In this document: positions 33,551 through 42,819 of the stretch, piece by piece | How the letters are laid out: every line of letters begins with the position of its first letter | Position numbering within the stretch: the stretch's first letter is position 1 | Source: Streptomyces tardus | GTDB lineage: Bacteria > Actinomycetota > Actinomycetes > Streptomycetales > Streptomycetaceae | DNA length: 64,000 bases | NCBI RefSeq assembly: GCF_018101125.2 | Contig: NZ_JAELVF020000004.1 | Location: forward strand, 496,001 to 560,000 | Direction: 5' to 3' | Program-made: the position numbers and the translations under genes | Notes under the pieces: model-generated | What the model saw: only the letters and a program-made list of their open reading frames with translations | Told to the model about the DNA's origin: nothing | The model's database searches: none

Positions 33551-33590
33551 GAGCGGGACCCGGTCGGCGCATGTCGACCGGGGCCCGCTC
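33551..33590 (+). terminator. terminator of the polyol operon
   Basis: A 16-bp stem with one mismatch (33551-33566 with 33575-33590) and an 8-nt loop, 47 bp after the dehydrogenase stop. Because the downstream thiolase gene is convergent, it may work in both directions. Confidence 0.7.
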
Positions 33591-33617
33591 CTCGTTTCCG
33601 CGAGGGGTGGGCAGCCG

Positions 33618-33656
33618 TTCCGCGACGGGCTTCCGCGACGGGCTTCCGCGACGGGC
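33618..33656. repeat. three tandem 13-bp repeats
   Basis: TTCCGCGACGGGC is repeated exactly three times (33618-33630, 33631-33643, 33644-33656) in the convergent gap before the thiolase stop. No function is apparent. Confidence 0.85.
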
Positions 33657-33705
33657 CCGCTCCTTGTCCCGCACGAGGGCTGTTCGGCGTTGTCCGCGGG
33701 CGGGT

Positions 33706-34902
33706 TCAGCGTTCCAGTACGAGGGCCTGGCCCTGGCCCACGCCGATGCACAGGGCGGCCAGACCGGTGCCCGAGCCGGCAGCGGCGAGCTGGTGCGCGA
33801 CCGCGCCCGCGATGCGCGCACCCGAGGCACCGAGCGGGTGGCCGAGAGCCAGCGCACCGCCGCGCGGATTGACCGACTCCGGGTCCAGCTCGGGCCATTC
33901 GGCGAGACAGCCCAGCACCTGCGCGGCGAACGCCTCGTTGAGCTCCACGGTGGTCAGCGCGGCGAAGTCGGTGTGCGCCCGCGCCAGCGCGCGCCGTACC
34001 GCCTCCACCGGGCCGAGCCCGAAGAGCTGCGGCTCGACACCGGTGGTGGCCGAGGCACGGATCCGAGCCAGCGGCTCTCGCCCGGTGGCGGCGAGCCCGT
34101 CCTCGTCGGTCAGCAGAAGCGCCGCCGCGCCGTCGTTGAGCGGTGAGGAGTTGCCCGCGGTGACGGTGCCGTTCTCCTTGCGGAAGACCGGCTTCAGCCT
34201 GCCGAGGGCCTGCGGGGTGCTGCCGTCGCGCACGCTCTCGTCGCGCGGCAGCTCCACTCCCGGCAGCGCCACCGTCTCCGCGTCGTACAGCCCCTCCTGC
34301 CATGCCCGCACCGCTTTGCGGTGGCTGGCGGCGGCGTACGCGTCCTGCTGCGCACGGGTGATCGAGTGGCGGTCGGCGACGAGCTCGGCCCCCTCGCCCA
34401 GGGAGACCGTCCACTCCGGCGGCATCGCCGGGTTGGTCATCCGCCAGCCCAGCGTGGTGGAGTGCATCTGCGGGGCGGCAGCCGGAAACGCCCGTTCTGG
34501 CTTGGGCACCACCCAGGGGGCGCGGCTCATCGACTCCACTCCGCCCGCGACCACCACGGACGCGTCGCCGCAGGCCACCGTACGGGCCGCCTGGATCACG
34601 GCCTCCATCCCGGAGGCGCAGAGCCGGTTGACCGTCACTCCGGGAACGGAGACGGGCAGCCCCGCGAGCAGCACCGCCATGCGTCCGACGTTGCGGTTCT
34701 CCTCGCCCGCGCCGTTGGCGTTGCCGAACACCACATCGTCGATCCGGCCCGGGTCCAGGTCGGGGGTCCGGTCCACCAGGGACCGCAGTACGTGCGCGGC
34801 CAGATCGTCGGGCCGCACCCCCGACAGCGCGCCGCCGTACTTGCCCACCGGGGTGCGGACGGCGTCGACTACATAGACATCGCGAAGACGGTCGTTGGTC
34901 AT
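33706..34902 (-). CDS. acetyl-CoA C-acyltransferase (thiolase)
   Basis: A 398-residue thiolase. The nucleophilic Cys is in VNRLCASGMEAV (about 89), the NEAFA motif in VELNEAFAAQVLG, the His in GALALGHPLGASGARI (about 352), and the second Cys in ALCIGVGQGQALVLE (about 383). The full set supports thiolytic cleavage or Claisen condensation of 3-ketoacyl-CoA; the sequence around the active site resembles the beta-ketoadipyl-CoA thiolase (PcaF) branch, but neighbours do not show an aromatic pathway. It is monocistronic and convergent with the polyol operon. Confidence 0.9.
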   Translation of the reverse strand: MTNDRLRDVYVVDAVRTPVGKYGGALSGVRPDDLAAHVLRSLVDRTPDLDPGRIDDVVFGNANGAGEENRNVGRMAVLLAGLPVSVPGVTVNRLCASGMEAVIQAARTVACGDASVVVAGGVESMSRAPWVVPKPERAFPAAAPQMHSTTLGWRMTNPAMPPEWTVSLGEGAELVADRHSITRAQQDAYAAASHRKAVRAWQEGLYDAETVALPGVELPRDESVRDGSTPQALGRLKPVFRKENGTVTAGNSSPLNDGAAALLLTDEDGLAATGREPLARIRASATTGVEPQLFGLGPVEAVRRALARAHTDFAALTTVELNEAFAAQVLGCLAEWPELDPESVNPRGGALALGHPLGASGARIAGAVAHQLAAAGSGTGLAALCIGVGQGQALVLER

Positions 34903-35021
34903 GGAACCGGATCGTGTCAGCAGCGGGAGGAGTTGACCAGACGCCCTGGTGGAAACGCACCGGGCGACGGAGCACCCGCGCGCTTCCCGGCGCAGCGGGC
35001 GCGCGGTCCTAGCGTGGAGCG

Positions 35022-36047
<1,026 letters not shown>

Positions 36048-36259
36048 ACGGATTCGGTACACCCGCAGCCCTCCGCGGGTCGCGCGCAGACTGCGTGCCA
36101 CCCGCCCGCGCCGCAGGTCCGGGCGGGCCCGGTTCGGTGCACCGGAGGCCCGACGGGGCGACCCGGGAGGAGCCGGTAGGCGCTGTGCGGGCGGCCCGTC
36201 CGCGTTTTGCACGCCCTTACGTCCTGATTATGACGTTGTGTCCTCGTACTCTGAGGGAG

Positions 36260-36925
36260 ATGAACACCACGCCAACACCCCGAGGAAATCTGGTGCTGCC
36301 GTGCTTGGACGAGGCGGCGGCGCTGCCCTGGGTCCTGGCGCGGGTGCCGGTCGACTGGCAGGCGATCGTCGTCGACAACGGTTCGACCGACGGCTCCGCG
36401 CGGATCGCCGCCGAGCTGGGCGCCACTGTCGTCCACGAGTCCAGACGCGGTTTCGGCGCGGCCTGCCACGCCGGGCTGCTGGCGGCCAAGGCCGAGCTGG
36501 TCGCGTTCTGCGACTGCGACGGTTCACTCGATCCGAGTGAGGTGAACCGGGTCGCCGAACCGGTCGCCGCGGGCCGTGCCGATCTCGTACTCGCCCGGCG
36601 CAGGCCCACCGGGCGCGGCGCGTGGCCGGTGCACGCCCGCGCCGGAAACCTGGCGCTCTCCCGCATGGTCCGAAGGCGCACCGGAGTACGGCTGCACGAC
36701 CTGGGCCCGCTGCGTGCCGCCCGGCGGCTCGAACTGCTGGAGCTGGGGCTGAACGACAGGCGCAGCGGCTACCCGCTGGAGATGGTCGTACGCGCCGCCG
36801 ACCGGGGCTGGCGGATCAGCGAGACCGCCGTGCCCTATCGGCCGCGAACCGGCCGTTCGAAGGTCACCGGGACCTGGCGCGGGACGTACCACGCGGTGCG
36901 CGACATGCGGGCGGTGCTGCGATGA
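36260..36925 (+). CDS. family 2 glycosyltransferase
   Basis: A 221-residue soluble GT-A enzyme of the DPM1/DPG-synthase type. Motifs are NLVLPCLDEAAALPWVLARV, IVVDNGSTDGSARIA (nucleotide binding) and AFCDCDGSLDP (the DxD metal motif). The C-terminal part GYPLEMVVRAADRGWRISET is also typical. No membrane helix follows, unlike full dolichol- or polyprenyl-linked synthases. ATG 36260 directly abuts GAGGGAG, which is too close; ATG 36230 is a possible earlier start. It is coupled by 4-bp overlaps to the next two genes. Confidence 0.87.
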   Translation: MNTTPTPRGNLVLPCLDEAAALPWVLARVPVDWQAIVVDNGSTDGSARIAAELGATVVHESRRGFGAACHAGLLAAKAELVAFCDCDGSLDPSEVNRVAEPVAAGRADLVLARRRPTGRGAWPVHARAGNLALSRMVRRRTGVRLHDLGPLRAARRLELLELGLNDRRSGYPLEMVVRAADRGWRISETAVPYRPRTGRSKVTGTWRGTYHAVRDMRAVLR

Positions 36926-37716
36926 CCTCCCCTCCGCCGCACCACCGCACCGGGCCCGTACCGCACGCCCCGTTGTCTGCACGCCGCGCGGGCGAGGGCG
37001 AGGGCCTGACGGTGCTGGTCATCGCCAAGGAACCGGTGCCGGGCCGGGTGAAGACCCGCCTCACCCCGTGTTTCACCGCGGAACAGGCTGCGCTGCTCGC
37101 CCGCGCCGCCCTGGCCGACACCCTGGCCACCGTGCGCGCACTGCCGTGCACCCACCGCATCGTGGCACTCCAGGGGCGGCCCGGCCCCTGGCTGCCGGAC
37201 GGCTTCGACGTGGTGCCGCAGGGCACCGGCGGACTCGACGAACGCATCGAGCGCGCCTTCGCCCGCTGCACCGGGCCGACCCTGCTGCTCGGCATGGACA
37301 CCCCACAGCTGCACGCCGGGCACCTCGCCCCGCTGCTGGCCGCCAACGCCTGGGAGCACTGCGACGCCTGGTACGGGCCGGCCACCGACGGCGGGTTCTG
37401 GGCGTTGGCCCTGCGGGAGCCGCGCCCCGGCCTGGTGATCGGCGTACCGATGTCGCGGCCGGACACGGGCGCGCACCAGCGGTCGCGGCTGACCGGGCAC
37501 GGGCTGCGCGTCGCGGACCTGCCGGCGCTCACCGACGTCGACACCGCGGCCGACGCGGCCGACGTCGCACCCTTGTGCGCGGGCGAGTTCGCCGCTGTGC
37601 ACCGTGCGCTGCTCGCCGACAGTCCCGGCGCTCCCGGACCCGAGCAGCCGGCCAACCGTTCCACCCGGGCCAAAGCCCCGCACCCAGCCGGCGAGACCAC
37701 CTCGGAGACCCGATGA
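36922..37716 (+). CDS. DUF2064 / TIGR04282-type glycosyltransferase-like protein
   Basis: A 264-residue protein, ATG overlapping the GT2 stop. The conserved core is VLVIAKEPVPGRVKTRLTPC (about 31-50), then LLGMDTPQLHAGHL and YGPATDGGFWALAL, the fingerprint of the DUF2064 family. These proteins have a nucleotide-sugar-transferase fold and in some bacteria sit in arsenosugar or glycolipid clusters. The tail from about residue 225 is proline-rich and disordered. Coupled translation with the GT2 and methyltransferase genes indicates a shared pathway. Confidence 0.85.
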   Translation: MTSPPPHHRTGPVPHAPLSARRAGEGEGLTVLVIAKEPVPGRVKTRLTPCFTAEQAALLARAALADTLATVRALPCTHRIVALQGRPGPWLPDGFDVVPQGTGGLDERIERAFARCTGPTLLLGMDTPQLHAGHLAPLLAANAWEHCDAWYGPATDGGFWALALREPRPGLVIGVPMSRPDTGAHQRSRLTGHGLRVADLPALTDVDTAADAADVAPLCAGEFAAVHRALLADSPGAPGPEQPANRSTRAKAPHPAGETTSETR

Positions 37717-38411
37717 CCGCCACCTCGCCGCAGCAGCCGGGCGACGAACTCTCCTGGCGCACCGACCCCTACTCCGACGCCTTGCGCGAGGGGCGGGGCC
37801 CGCTGTACCTGCGCCGTACCGACGGCTGGCTGCTGCCGCTGGAGGTCGAGCGCTGGTGCGGGGGTGCGGACGCCGCCGACATGACGGTCCTGCGACGCTG
37901 CCGCGGATCGGTGGTCGACCTGGGCTGCGGGCCCGGACGGCTGGTCGCCGCGCTCGCCGCGCTCGGTCACCCCGCACTCGGCATCGATGCCTCACCGGCC
38001 GCGGTGCACAGGGCGAGGCGCCGGGGAGGTGCCGCGCTGTGCCGTTCCGTATTCGATCCGCTGCCGGCCGAGGGCGGTTGGGGCAGCGCGATCCTCCTGG
38101 ACGGGAACATCGGTATCGGCGGCGACCCCGAGGCGCTGCTCGGGCGGGTGCGCGACATCCTCGCGCCGGAGGGCACCCTGCTGGCGGAGGCGGCTCCCAC
38201 CGAGGTCGAGGAGCGCGTCGAGGTGCGTCTGGACGACGGCAACGGAGGCAGCGGGCCGGTCTTCCCGTGGGCCCGAATCGGCGTACCGGCTCTTCGCAAG
38301 CGCGCGCTCGCGGCGGGCTGGGAGGTACTGGAGGAGTGGTCCTGCCGCGAGCGGTACTTCTTCAACCTCCGGCCGCTCGACGACGCCGGGGGCGCGGCCG
38401 AACCCGGGTGA
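37713..38411 (+). CDS. class I SAM-dependent methyltransferase
   Basis: A 232-residue methyltransferase, ATG overlapping the previous stop. Motif I is VVDLGCGPGRLVAAL (about 69-83), the acidic loop follows in GIDASPAAV, and the post-core region has ILLDGNIGIGGDPEALLGRV. The fold is complete; the acceptor is unknown. Position after the glycosyltransferase genes suggests methylation of a sugar or glycolipid, as inference. Confidence 0.87.
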   Translation: MTATSPQQPGDELSWRTDPYSDALREGRGPLYLRRTDGWLLPLEVERWCGGADAADMTVLRRCRGSVVDLGCGPGRLVAALAALGHPALGIDASPAAVHRARRRGGAALCRSVFDPLPAEGGWGSAILLDGNIGIGGDPEALLGRVRDILAPEGTLLAEAAPTEVEERVEVRLDDGNGGSGPVFPWARIGVPALRKRALAAGWEVLEEWSCRERYFFNLRPLDDAGGAAEPG

Positions 38412-38418
38412 CCGCCGC

Positions 38419-38463
38419 GGAGCCGTCCGGGAGCCCGCACCGCACGGGCTCCCGGACGGCTCC
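38419..38463 (+). terminator. perfect 19-bp terminator of the glycosyltransferase operon
   Basis: Arms 38419-38437 and 38445-38463 pair perfectly with a 7-nt loop, 8 bases after the methyltransferase stop. It stands between convergent genes and may serve both. Confidence 0.85.
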
Positions 38464-38593
38464 GGGCCACGGCGGAGGTCGTCGGGGGCCCGGGGCCTGC
38501 CGACGTACGGCGCCTGACCCTCCCGGTCCCGACTCGGACTCGCCGGGACTCAACAGTGCAGCCCTTGCCGTCCGCTGTGCTCGGGCCGGGGTC

Positions 38594-39967
38594 TCACCAG
38601 CCGGTGAACAGCAGATGGTTGACCGCCAGGGCGAGGGCCGCTTGCGCCGCCAGCCACCAGCGGTGGTCGCGGCGCGGTAGCAGGGCTGCCGCGGGCAGCA
38701 GCCACAGCGCGAACGGCAGCCAGATCCGTTCGGTCTCCGCCTTGCTCATGCCGGAGAGGTCGGCCGCCAGCATGGTGCACAGCGCTCCGGCGAGCAGTAC
38801 CACCAGCGGCAGCGCTCTGCGCCAGGACGTGCGGGTCACGGCCCGCCGCAGGCCCGCGACCGTCGCCAGTCCGACGACGACGACCTGCGCGGCGAGGTTG
38901 GCCCACACGTAGTAACCGTACGGCCGTACCCTCGCGGCGCCCTGGTAGTACCGCTCGACAAGAGTGAAGTACCCCTCGAACCACCAGAACTCGGCCAGGG
39001 CGAACGCCAGCACCACCGGAAGCGCGCCGAGCACCACCCAGCCGACGGGCCGCAGCGTACGGGCGATCCACAGCACGGCCGCGACCAGCAGCACCAACAG
39101 GCCCAGCCCGTAGGAGAGATGGAGCACCCAGCCGAAGAGCAGTCCCGACCCGAGCGCGGCCCACCGGGGGCGGCGGGCGGTGCGGGTCGCGGCGAGCGCG
39201 AGCAGGGCGACCGCCCACGCCGCGACCGCGGTGAAGTAGCCGTCGGCCGAGACGCCGATCCACACCGCGGCGGGGGCCAGCACGAGGAACGGGGCGGCAC
39301 GCCTGGCCAGTTGCTCTCCGTCCAGCGCCTCCGGGCCCGGAGGCGGCCGGTGGTTGCCGAGCGCTCGCAGGGTGACCAGGACCGCCGCGGTCGCCGTCGC
39401 ACCGAGCGTGATGCACCAGACCCCGCCCCAGGCGCCGCCACCCAGTCCGACGCGGTCCAGCCAGACGAAGGTGAGCAGCGCGCCCGGCGGGTGACCGGCC
39501 ACGTGCGGGGGCCAGTTGTCCGGAGCGTCCATCAGGATGCGCGAGGTGAACTCCCGCAGCATCGCCGGGATGTCGTCGACGCCGCCGACGGACTGGAGGT
39601 ACTCGTAGCTGGTCGTCAGCCGCCGGGCGACGCCTCGGTGCCAGCCGTCGACGAGCGCCAGCGACCAGATCCACGCCATCGACCCCAGCCAGCTCGCCCA
39701 CAGCAGCGCGCGCCAGCTCAGCCGCCGGGCGACGGTGGGACCGTACGCCACGACCAGTGCGGCGACGATCAGCGCGGCGGGCGTGCCGGGCCCCACATGG
39801 GGGTCGGCGTAGGCGTACAGCGGCGGCCAGTGCAGCCGCAGCGTTCCGTGGTCGTTCTCCAGTGCGTGGCCGACGAGCGCGGCGACGACGAACAGCAGTA
39901 CGGCCCCGGTGGCCGCCAGCAGATCGGCGACCACCGCGCGGCGGCGGCGGTGGGGAGCGGGCTTCAC
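38594..39967 (-). CDS. polytopic membrane protein, GT-C glycosyltransferase-like
   Basis: A 457-residue protein with about eleven membrane helices, starting at GTG 39967 (VKPAPHRRRRAVVADLLAAT). After the first helix an extracytoplasmic loop contains HVAGHPPGALLTFVWLDRVG (about 180-200), the kind of acidic or His-bearing loop found in GT-C/PMT-like transferases that use lipid-linked sugars. No family could be named with certainty. The ribosome binding site is weak. Being convergent with the glycosyltransferase operon, it may act on the same lipid-linked product. Confidence 0.7.
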   Translation of the reverse strand: MKPAPHRRRRAVVADLLAATGAVLLFVVAALVGHALENDHGTLRLHWPPLYAYADPHVGPGTPAALIVAALVVAYGPTVARRLSWRALLWASWLGSMAWIWSLALVDGWHRGVARRLTTSYEYLQSVGGVDDIPAMLREFTSRILMDAPDNWPPHVAGHPPGALLTFVWLDRVGLGGGAWGGVWCITLGATATAAVLVTLRALGNHRPPPGPEALDGEQLARRAAPFLVLAPAAVWIGVSADGYFTAVAAWAVALLALAATRTARRPRWAALGSGLLFGWVLHLSYGLGLLVLLVAAVLWIARTLRPVGWVVLGALPVVLAFALAEFWWFEGYFTLVERYYQGAARVRPYGYYVWANLAAQVVVVGLATVAGLRRAVTRTSWRRALPLVVLLAGALCTMLAADLSGMSKAETERIWLPFALWLLPAAALLPRRDHRWWLAAQAALALAVNHLLFTGW

Positions 39968-40055
39968 CCGCCCAAGGTAGGACCGGAGAGCCGTTGGGTC
40001 CGGGAGCTCGGGCCGCCGGGGCTGTCGGCGGCGATCCGCGCGAGTGCGTACGCCC

Positions 40056-40259
40056 TCAGCCGCGGACCCGGTCGGACGCCGTCGCAACCCCCAGCGCCGC
40101 CGTCAGCAGCAGCGCCGCGACCAGCACCTCGTGTCCCTCGACGAACGGCAGGTGGTGGGCGAGGGGCATCAGATCGAACCAGCCGACGAAACGGTGCACC
40201 AACAGACCGGCCCCCTGCAGAAACAGCACGAGCGCGAGGAACTCCATGATCTTCTTCAT
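40056..40259 (-). CDS. small membrane protein
   Basis: A 67-residue protein (ATG 40259, MKKIMEFLALVLFLQGAGLL) with two hydrophobic segments, 1-25 and about 45-60, joined by a short polar loop with His residues (HRFVGW, LAHHLPFVEGHE). There is no strong ribosome binding site. It lies 88 bp upstream of the GT-C-like gene and in the same direction. Function unknown. Confidence 0.6.
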   Translation of the reverse strand: MKKIMEFLALVLFLQGAGLLVHRFVGWFDLMPLAHHLPFVEGHEVLVAALLLTAALGVATASDRVRG

Positions 40260-40456
40260 GGGACCGAACGGTAGAGAGCGGCGACGGGCCCGGCGTCGGC
40301 ACAAAGTCGCCGTCGGCGACCGACTTTCGTCGCGCGCCGACCCTGCCCGGCAGGCATGTACCGCGGTCCGTACGGCCACGCAGGCCCGAGAGGTCCGTAC
40401 TGCGGGGTCGGCCGGTGCGGGGAATGAGAGGAGCCGGTCCCGGCGTTGTGCCGGGC

Positions 40457-41518
40457 ATGACTGGGACGGACGCAGGAGGGGGCCCGCGGCCCGGGTGTGC
40501 CTCTTCACCGGGCCTCGCCTCGGCACGGCTTTCGGTGCTGGACCGTTCGCTGGTGCGGGCGGGCAGGTCGCCGGCGCAGGCGGTGCGCGGGACCGTGGCC
40601 TTCGCCCGGGAGATCGAGGCGCTGGGGTACCACCGCTTCTGGGTCTCGGAGCACCACGGCGTCCCGGGGGTGGCGGGCTCCGCTCCGACGGTGCTGGCGA
40701 GCGCGGTCGCGGCGGCGACCTCGCGCATCCGGGTCGGTACCGCAGGAGTGATGCTGCCCAACCACCAACCCCTCGTGGTCGCCGAGCAGTTCGGCGTGCT
40801 GGAGGCGCTCCACCCTGGGCGGGTGGACATGGGGCTGGGGCGCTCGGTCGGCTTCACCGAAGAGGTGCGCAGAGCGCTGCGCACCGACCGCGCCGCCGCC
40901 GAGGAGTTCGAGCCGGCGATCAGGGAGCTGCTCGGCTACTTCGACGGCGTCCACCCGGTCCCGGCGCTGCCCGCCGAGGGTGCGCGGGTGCCGGCGTTCG
41001 TACTGGCGACCGGTGCCGGAGCGGGGGTCGCGGGGCGGCTGGGGCTGCCCGTCGTCGTCGGCGGGCCCGACCGGGAGACGGTCCTGGCGGCCGTGGAGCG
41101 GTACCGCGCGGCCTTCGTTCCGTCCTCCCGGACCGCGGAGCCGTTCGTGGTGGTCGCGGTGAACGCCGCGGTCGGCGCGACCGAGCGCGAGGCCGCGCTC
41201 TTGCAGATCCCGGAGGCGTGGGCGATGACGGAGTCCCGCGTACGGGGCGTCTTCCCTCCGCTGCTGTCGCCCGCGCAGGTGCTGGAGCAGCCGCGCGGCG
41301 AGCGCGCCGAGCGGTACTTCCGGCAGGCCAGACGCGGCCAGGTGCACGGAACGGCGGAGCAGGTGGTCGAGGAGCTGGACGGTCTGGCGCGGGCCGCCGG
41401 CGCCGACGAGCTGATGCTCACGCTCAACACCCACGACCCGGCCGAGCGGCTGGACTCCTACCGGCGGCTGGCGGCGCTCACCACACCTCTCGCCACGCCC
41501 AGCTCCACGAGGTCCTGA
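40457..41518 (+). CDS. luciferase-like (LLM) flavin-dependent oxidoreductase
   Basis: A 353-residue monooxygenase-like protein of the MsnO8-type bacterial luciferase family. Evidence includes SVLDRSLVRAGRSPAQAVRG, FWVSEHHGVPGVAGSAPTVL (EHH motif, about 66) and RIRVGTAGVMLPNHQPLVVAEQFGVLEAL. The start is uncertain: ATG 40457 is chosen, ATG 40424 is possible, and neither has an ideal ribosome binding site. The last 61 bp overlap the 3' end of the convergent carboxyltransferase gene. Flavin (FMN or F420) specificity cannot be judged. Confidence 0.82.
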   Translation: MTGTDAGGGPRPGCASSPGLASARLSVLDRSLVRAGRSPAQAVRGTVAFAREIEALGYHRFWVSEHHGVPGVAGSAPTVLASAVAAATSRIRVGTAGVMLPNHQPLVVAEQFGVLEALHPGRVDMGLGRSVGFTEEVRRALRTDRAAAEEFEPAIRELLGYFDGVHPVPALPAEGARVPAFVLATGAGAGVAGRLGLPVVVGGPDRETVLAAVERYRAAFVPSSRTAEPFVVVAVNAAVGATEREAALLQIPEAWAMTESRVRGVFPPLLSPAQVLEQPRGERAERYFRQARRGQVHGTAEQVVEELDGLARAAGADELMLTLNTHDPAERLDSYRRLAALTTPLATPSSTRS

Positions 41519-42819
41519 GGGCGCAGCCGCAGCCGGTCGGCCAGCCGGGGCACCTCCTCCGGCGACAGCTTGAGGATGGCGGCGGCCGACTCCGGGGCGA
41601 TGACGGAGAAGTAACTGTCGGGCGTCACCCAGGTGTTGCCCGGTGCGGCGAGCGCCAGTGCGCCACCGGACCCGCCCTCGCCCACCACCAGCGTGGTCAG
41701 CGGCACGCTCGCCTCGGCGACGGCCGCGAAGCAGTCCGCGATGGCCGCCCCCGCGCCCAGCCGCTCCGCCTCCGCGTCGTTGGCGGCGCCCGGAGTGTCG
41801 ACAAGGGTGAGCACGGGCAGCCGCAGCCGGTCCGCCAGCCGCAGGAGCCGCGCGGCGGTGCGGAAGCCGGCCGGGGTGTTGGCGGTGCCGCACTGTGCGG
41901 CGTAGGCGACCGTACGACCCTCGTGGCGGCCGAAGCCGCAGCGCATACCGGGGTCGATGCCGCCGCTGCGGTCGCCGCTGATCTCGACCCGGTCGGTGAA
42001 GTGGGCGTCCAGATACGCTTCGGCGCGCGGCCGGTGCGGAGCGCGGGCTCCGGTGAGCGCCTGCCATCCGTCCGCGGGCAGCGTCTGCCCACCGAGCGCG
42101 GCGGGCGGTGGGACCGGTGCCGGTTCGGGGCAGGCCCGATCGCGGACGGCCGGGCCCAGCAGCGAGAGCCACCGGCCCAGCACTTCGGGAAGCTCCTCCT
42201 GCGAGACGATCCGGTCCAACTGCCCGGCCCGGTGCCGGCTCTCGGCGAGGTAGGCGAGCGGATCGGCGTCTGCCGGGCGCACCCGGCTGCCGGCGAAGGC
42301 GACCTGGGCACCCGGCAGGGCCAGCGTCACATCAGAACCGGCGCCGAGCGTCGCCCAGCCGCCGCCGGTGGCCGGGTCCCGCAGCACCGCGAGCTGCGCC
42401 AGGCCGGCGGCCCTGGTGCGGGCCGACTCGGCTGCCACGCGCTGGAGTTGGCCGAGCGCCCGCATGCCTTCCTGCATACGGCTTCCGCCGGTCGCGATGA
42501 GCGAGACCACCGGGAGCCGTTCGGCTCTGGCCGTCCGGTGCGCGGCGGCGAGCCGGTGGCCGGTGCGCTCGCCGAGCGAGCCGCCGAGCCAGCCGAACTC
42601 GAAAGCGATCAGCACGGTCCGTACCCCGCCGACGGTGGCGACGCCGCAGAGGACCGATTCGCTCTCGCCGGTGCGCTCGGCGGCACGTGCACGCGCGGCG
42701 TCGTAACCGGGCCAGCCGAGCGGCCCGTCGGCGGGCTGGGGGAAGGAGTCGACGGGCAGCTCGGTGAACTGCTCGGTCAGCGAGCGCACCAGGCCACGCG
42801 CGCCCGTACGTTCGCTCAC
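41458..42819 (-). CDS. fused acetyl-CoA carboxylase carboxyltransferase (AccD-AccA type)
   Basis: A 453-residue protein, GTG start overlapping the upstream ligase stop, with GGGAG upstream. The N-terminal half (about 1-215) is AccD-like (FEFGWLGGSLGERTGHRL, VVSLIATGGSRMQEGMRAL) without the four-cysteine zinc ribbon. The C-terminal half is AccA-like (LTLVDTPGAANDAEAERLGA, VVGEGGSGGALALAAPGNTW, YFSVIAPESAAAIL). Such fusions transfer the carboxyl group from biotin to an acyl-CoA; no biotin carrier or carboxylase gene is nearby. Paired with a malonyl-CoA synthetase-like gene, it is a likely malonyl-CoA supply module. Confidence 0.87.
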   Translation of the reverse strand: MSERTGARGLVRSLTEQFTELPVDSFPQPADGPLGWPGYDAARARAAERTGESESVLCGVATVGGVRTVLIAFEFGWLGGSLGERTGHRLAAAHRTARAERLPVVSLIATGGSRMQEGMRALGQLQRVAAESARTRAAGLAQLAVLRDPATGGGWATLGAGSDVTLALPGAQVAFAGSRVRPADADPLAYLAESRHRAGQLDRIVSQEELPEVLGRWLSLLGPAVRDRACPEPAPVPPPAALGGQTLPADGWQALTGARAPHRPRAEAYLDAHFTDRVEISGDRSGGIDPGMRCGFGRHEGRTVAYAAQCGTANTPAGFRTAARLLRLADRLRLPVLTLVDTPGAANDAEAERLGAGAAIADCFAAVAEASVPLTTLVVGEGGSGGALALAAPGNTWVTPDSYFSVIAPESAAAILKLSPEEVPRLADRLRLRPQDLVELGVARGVVSAASRR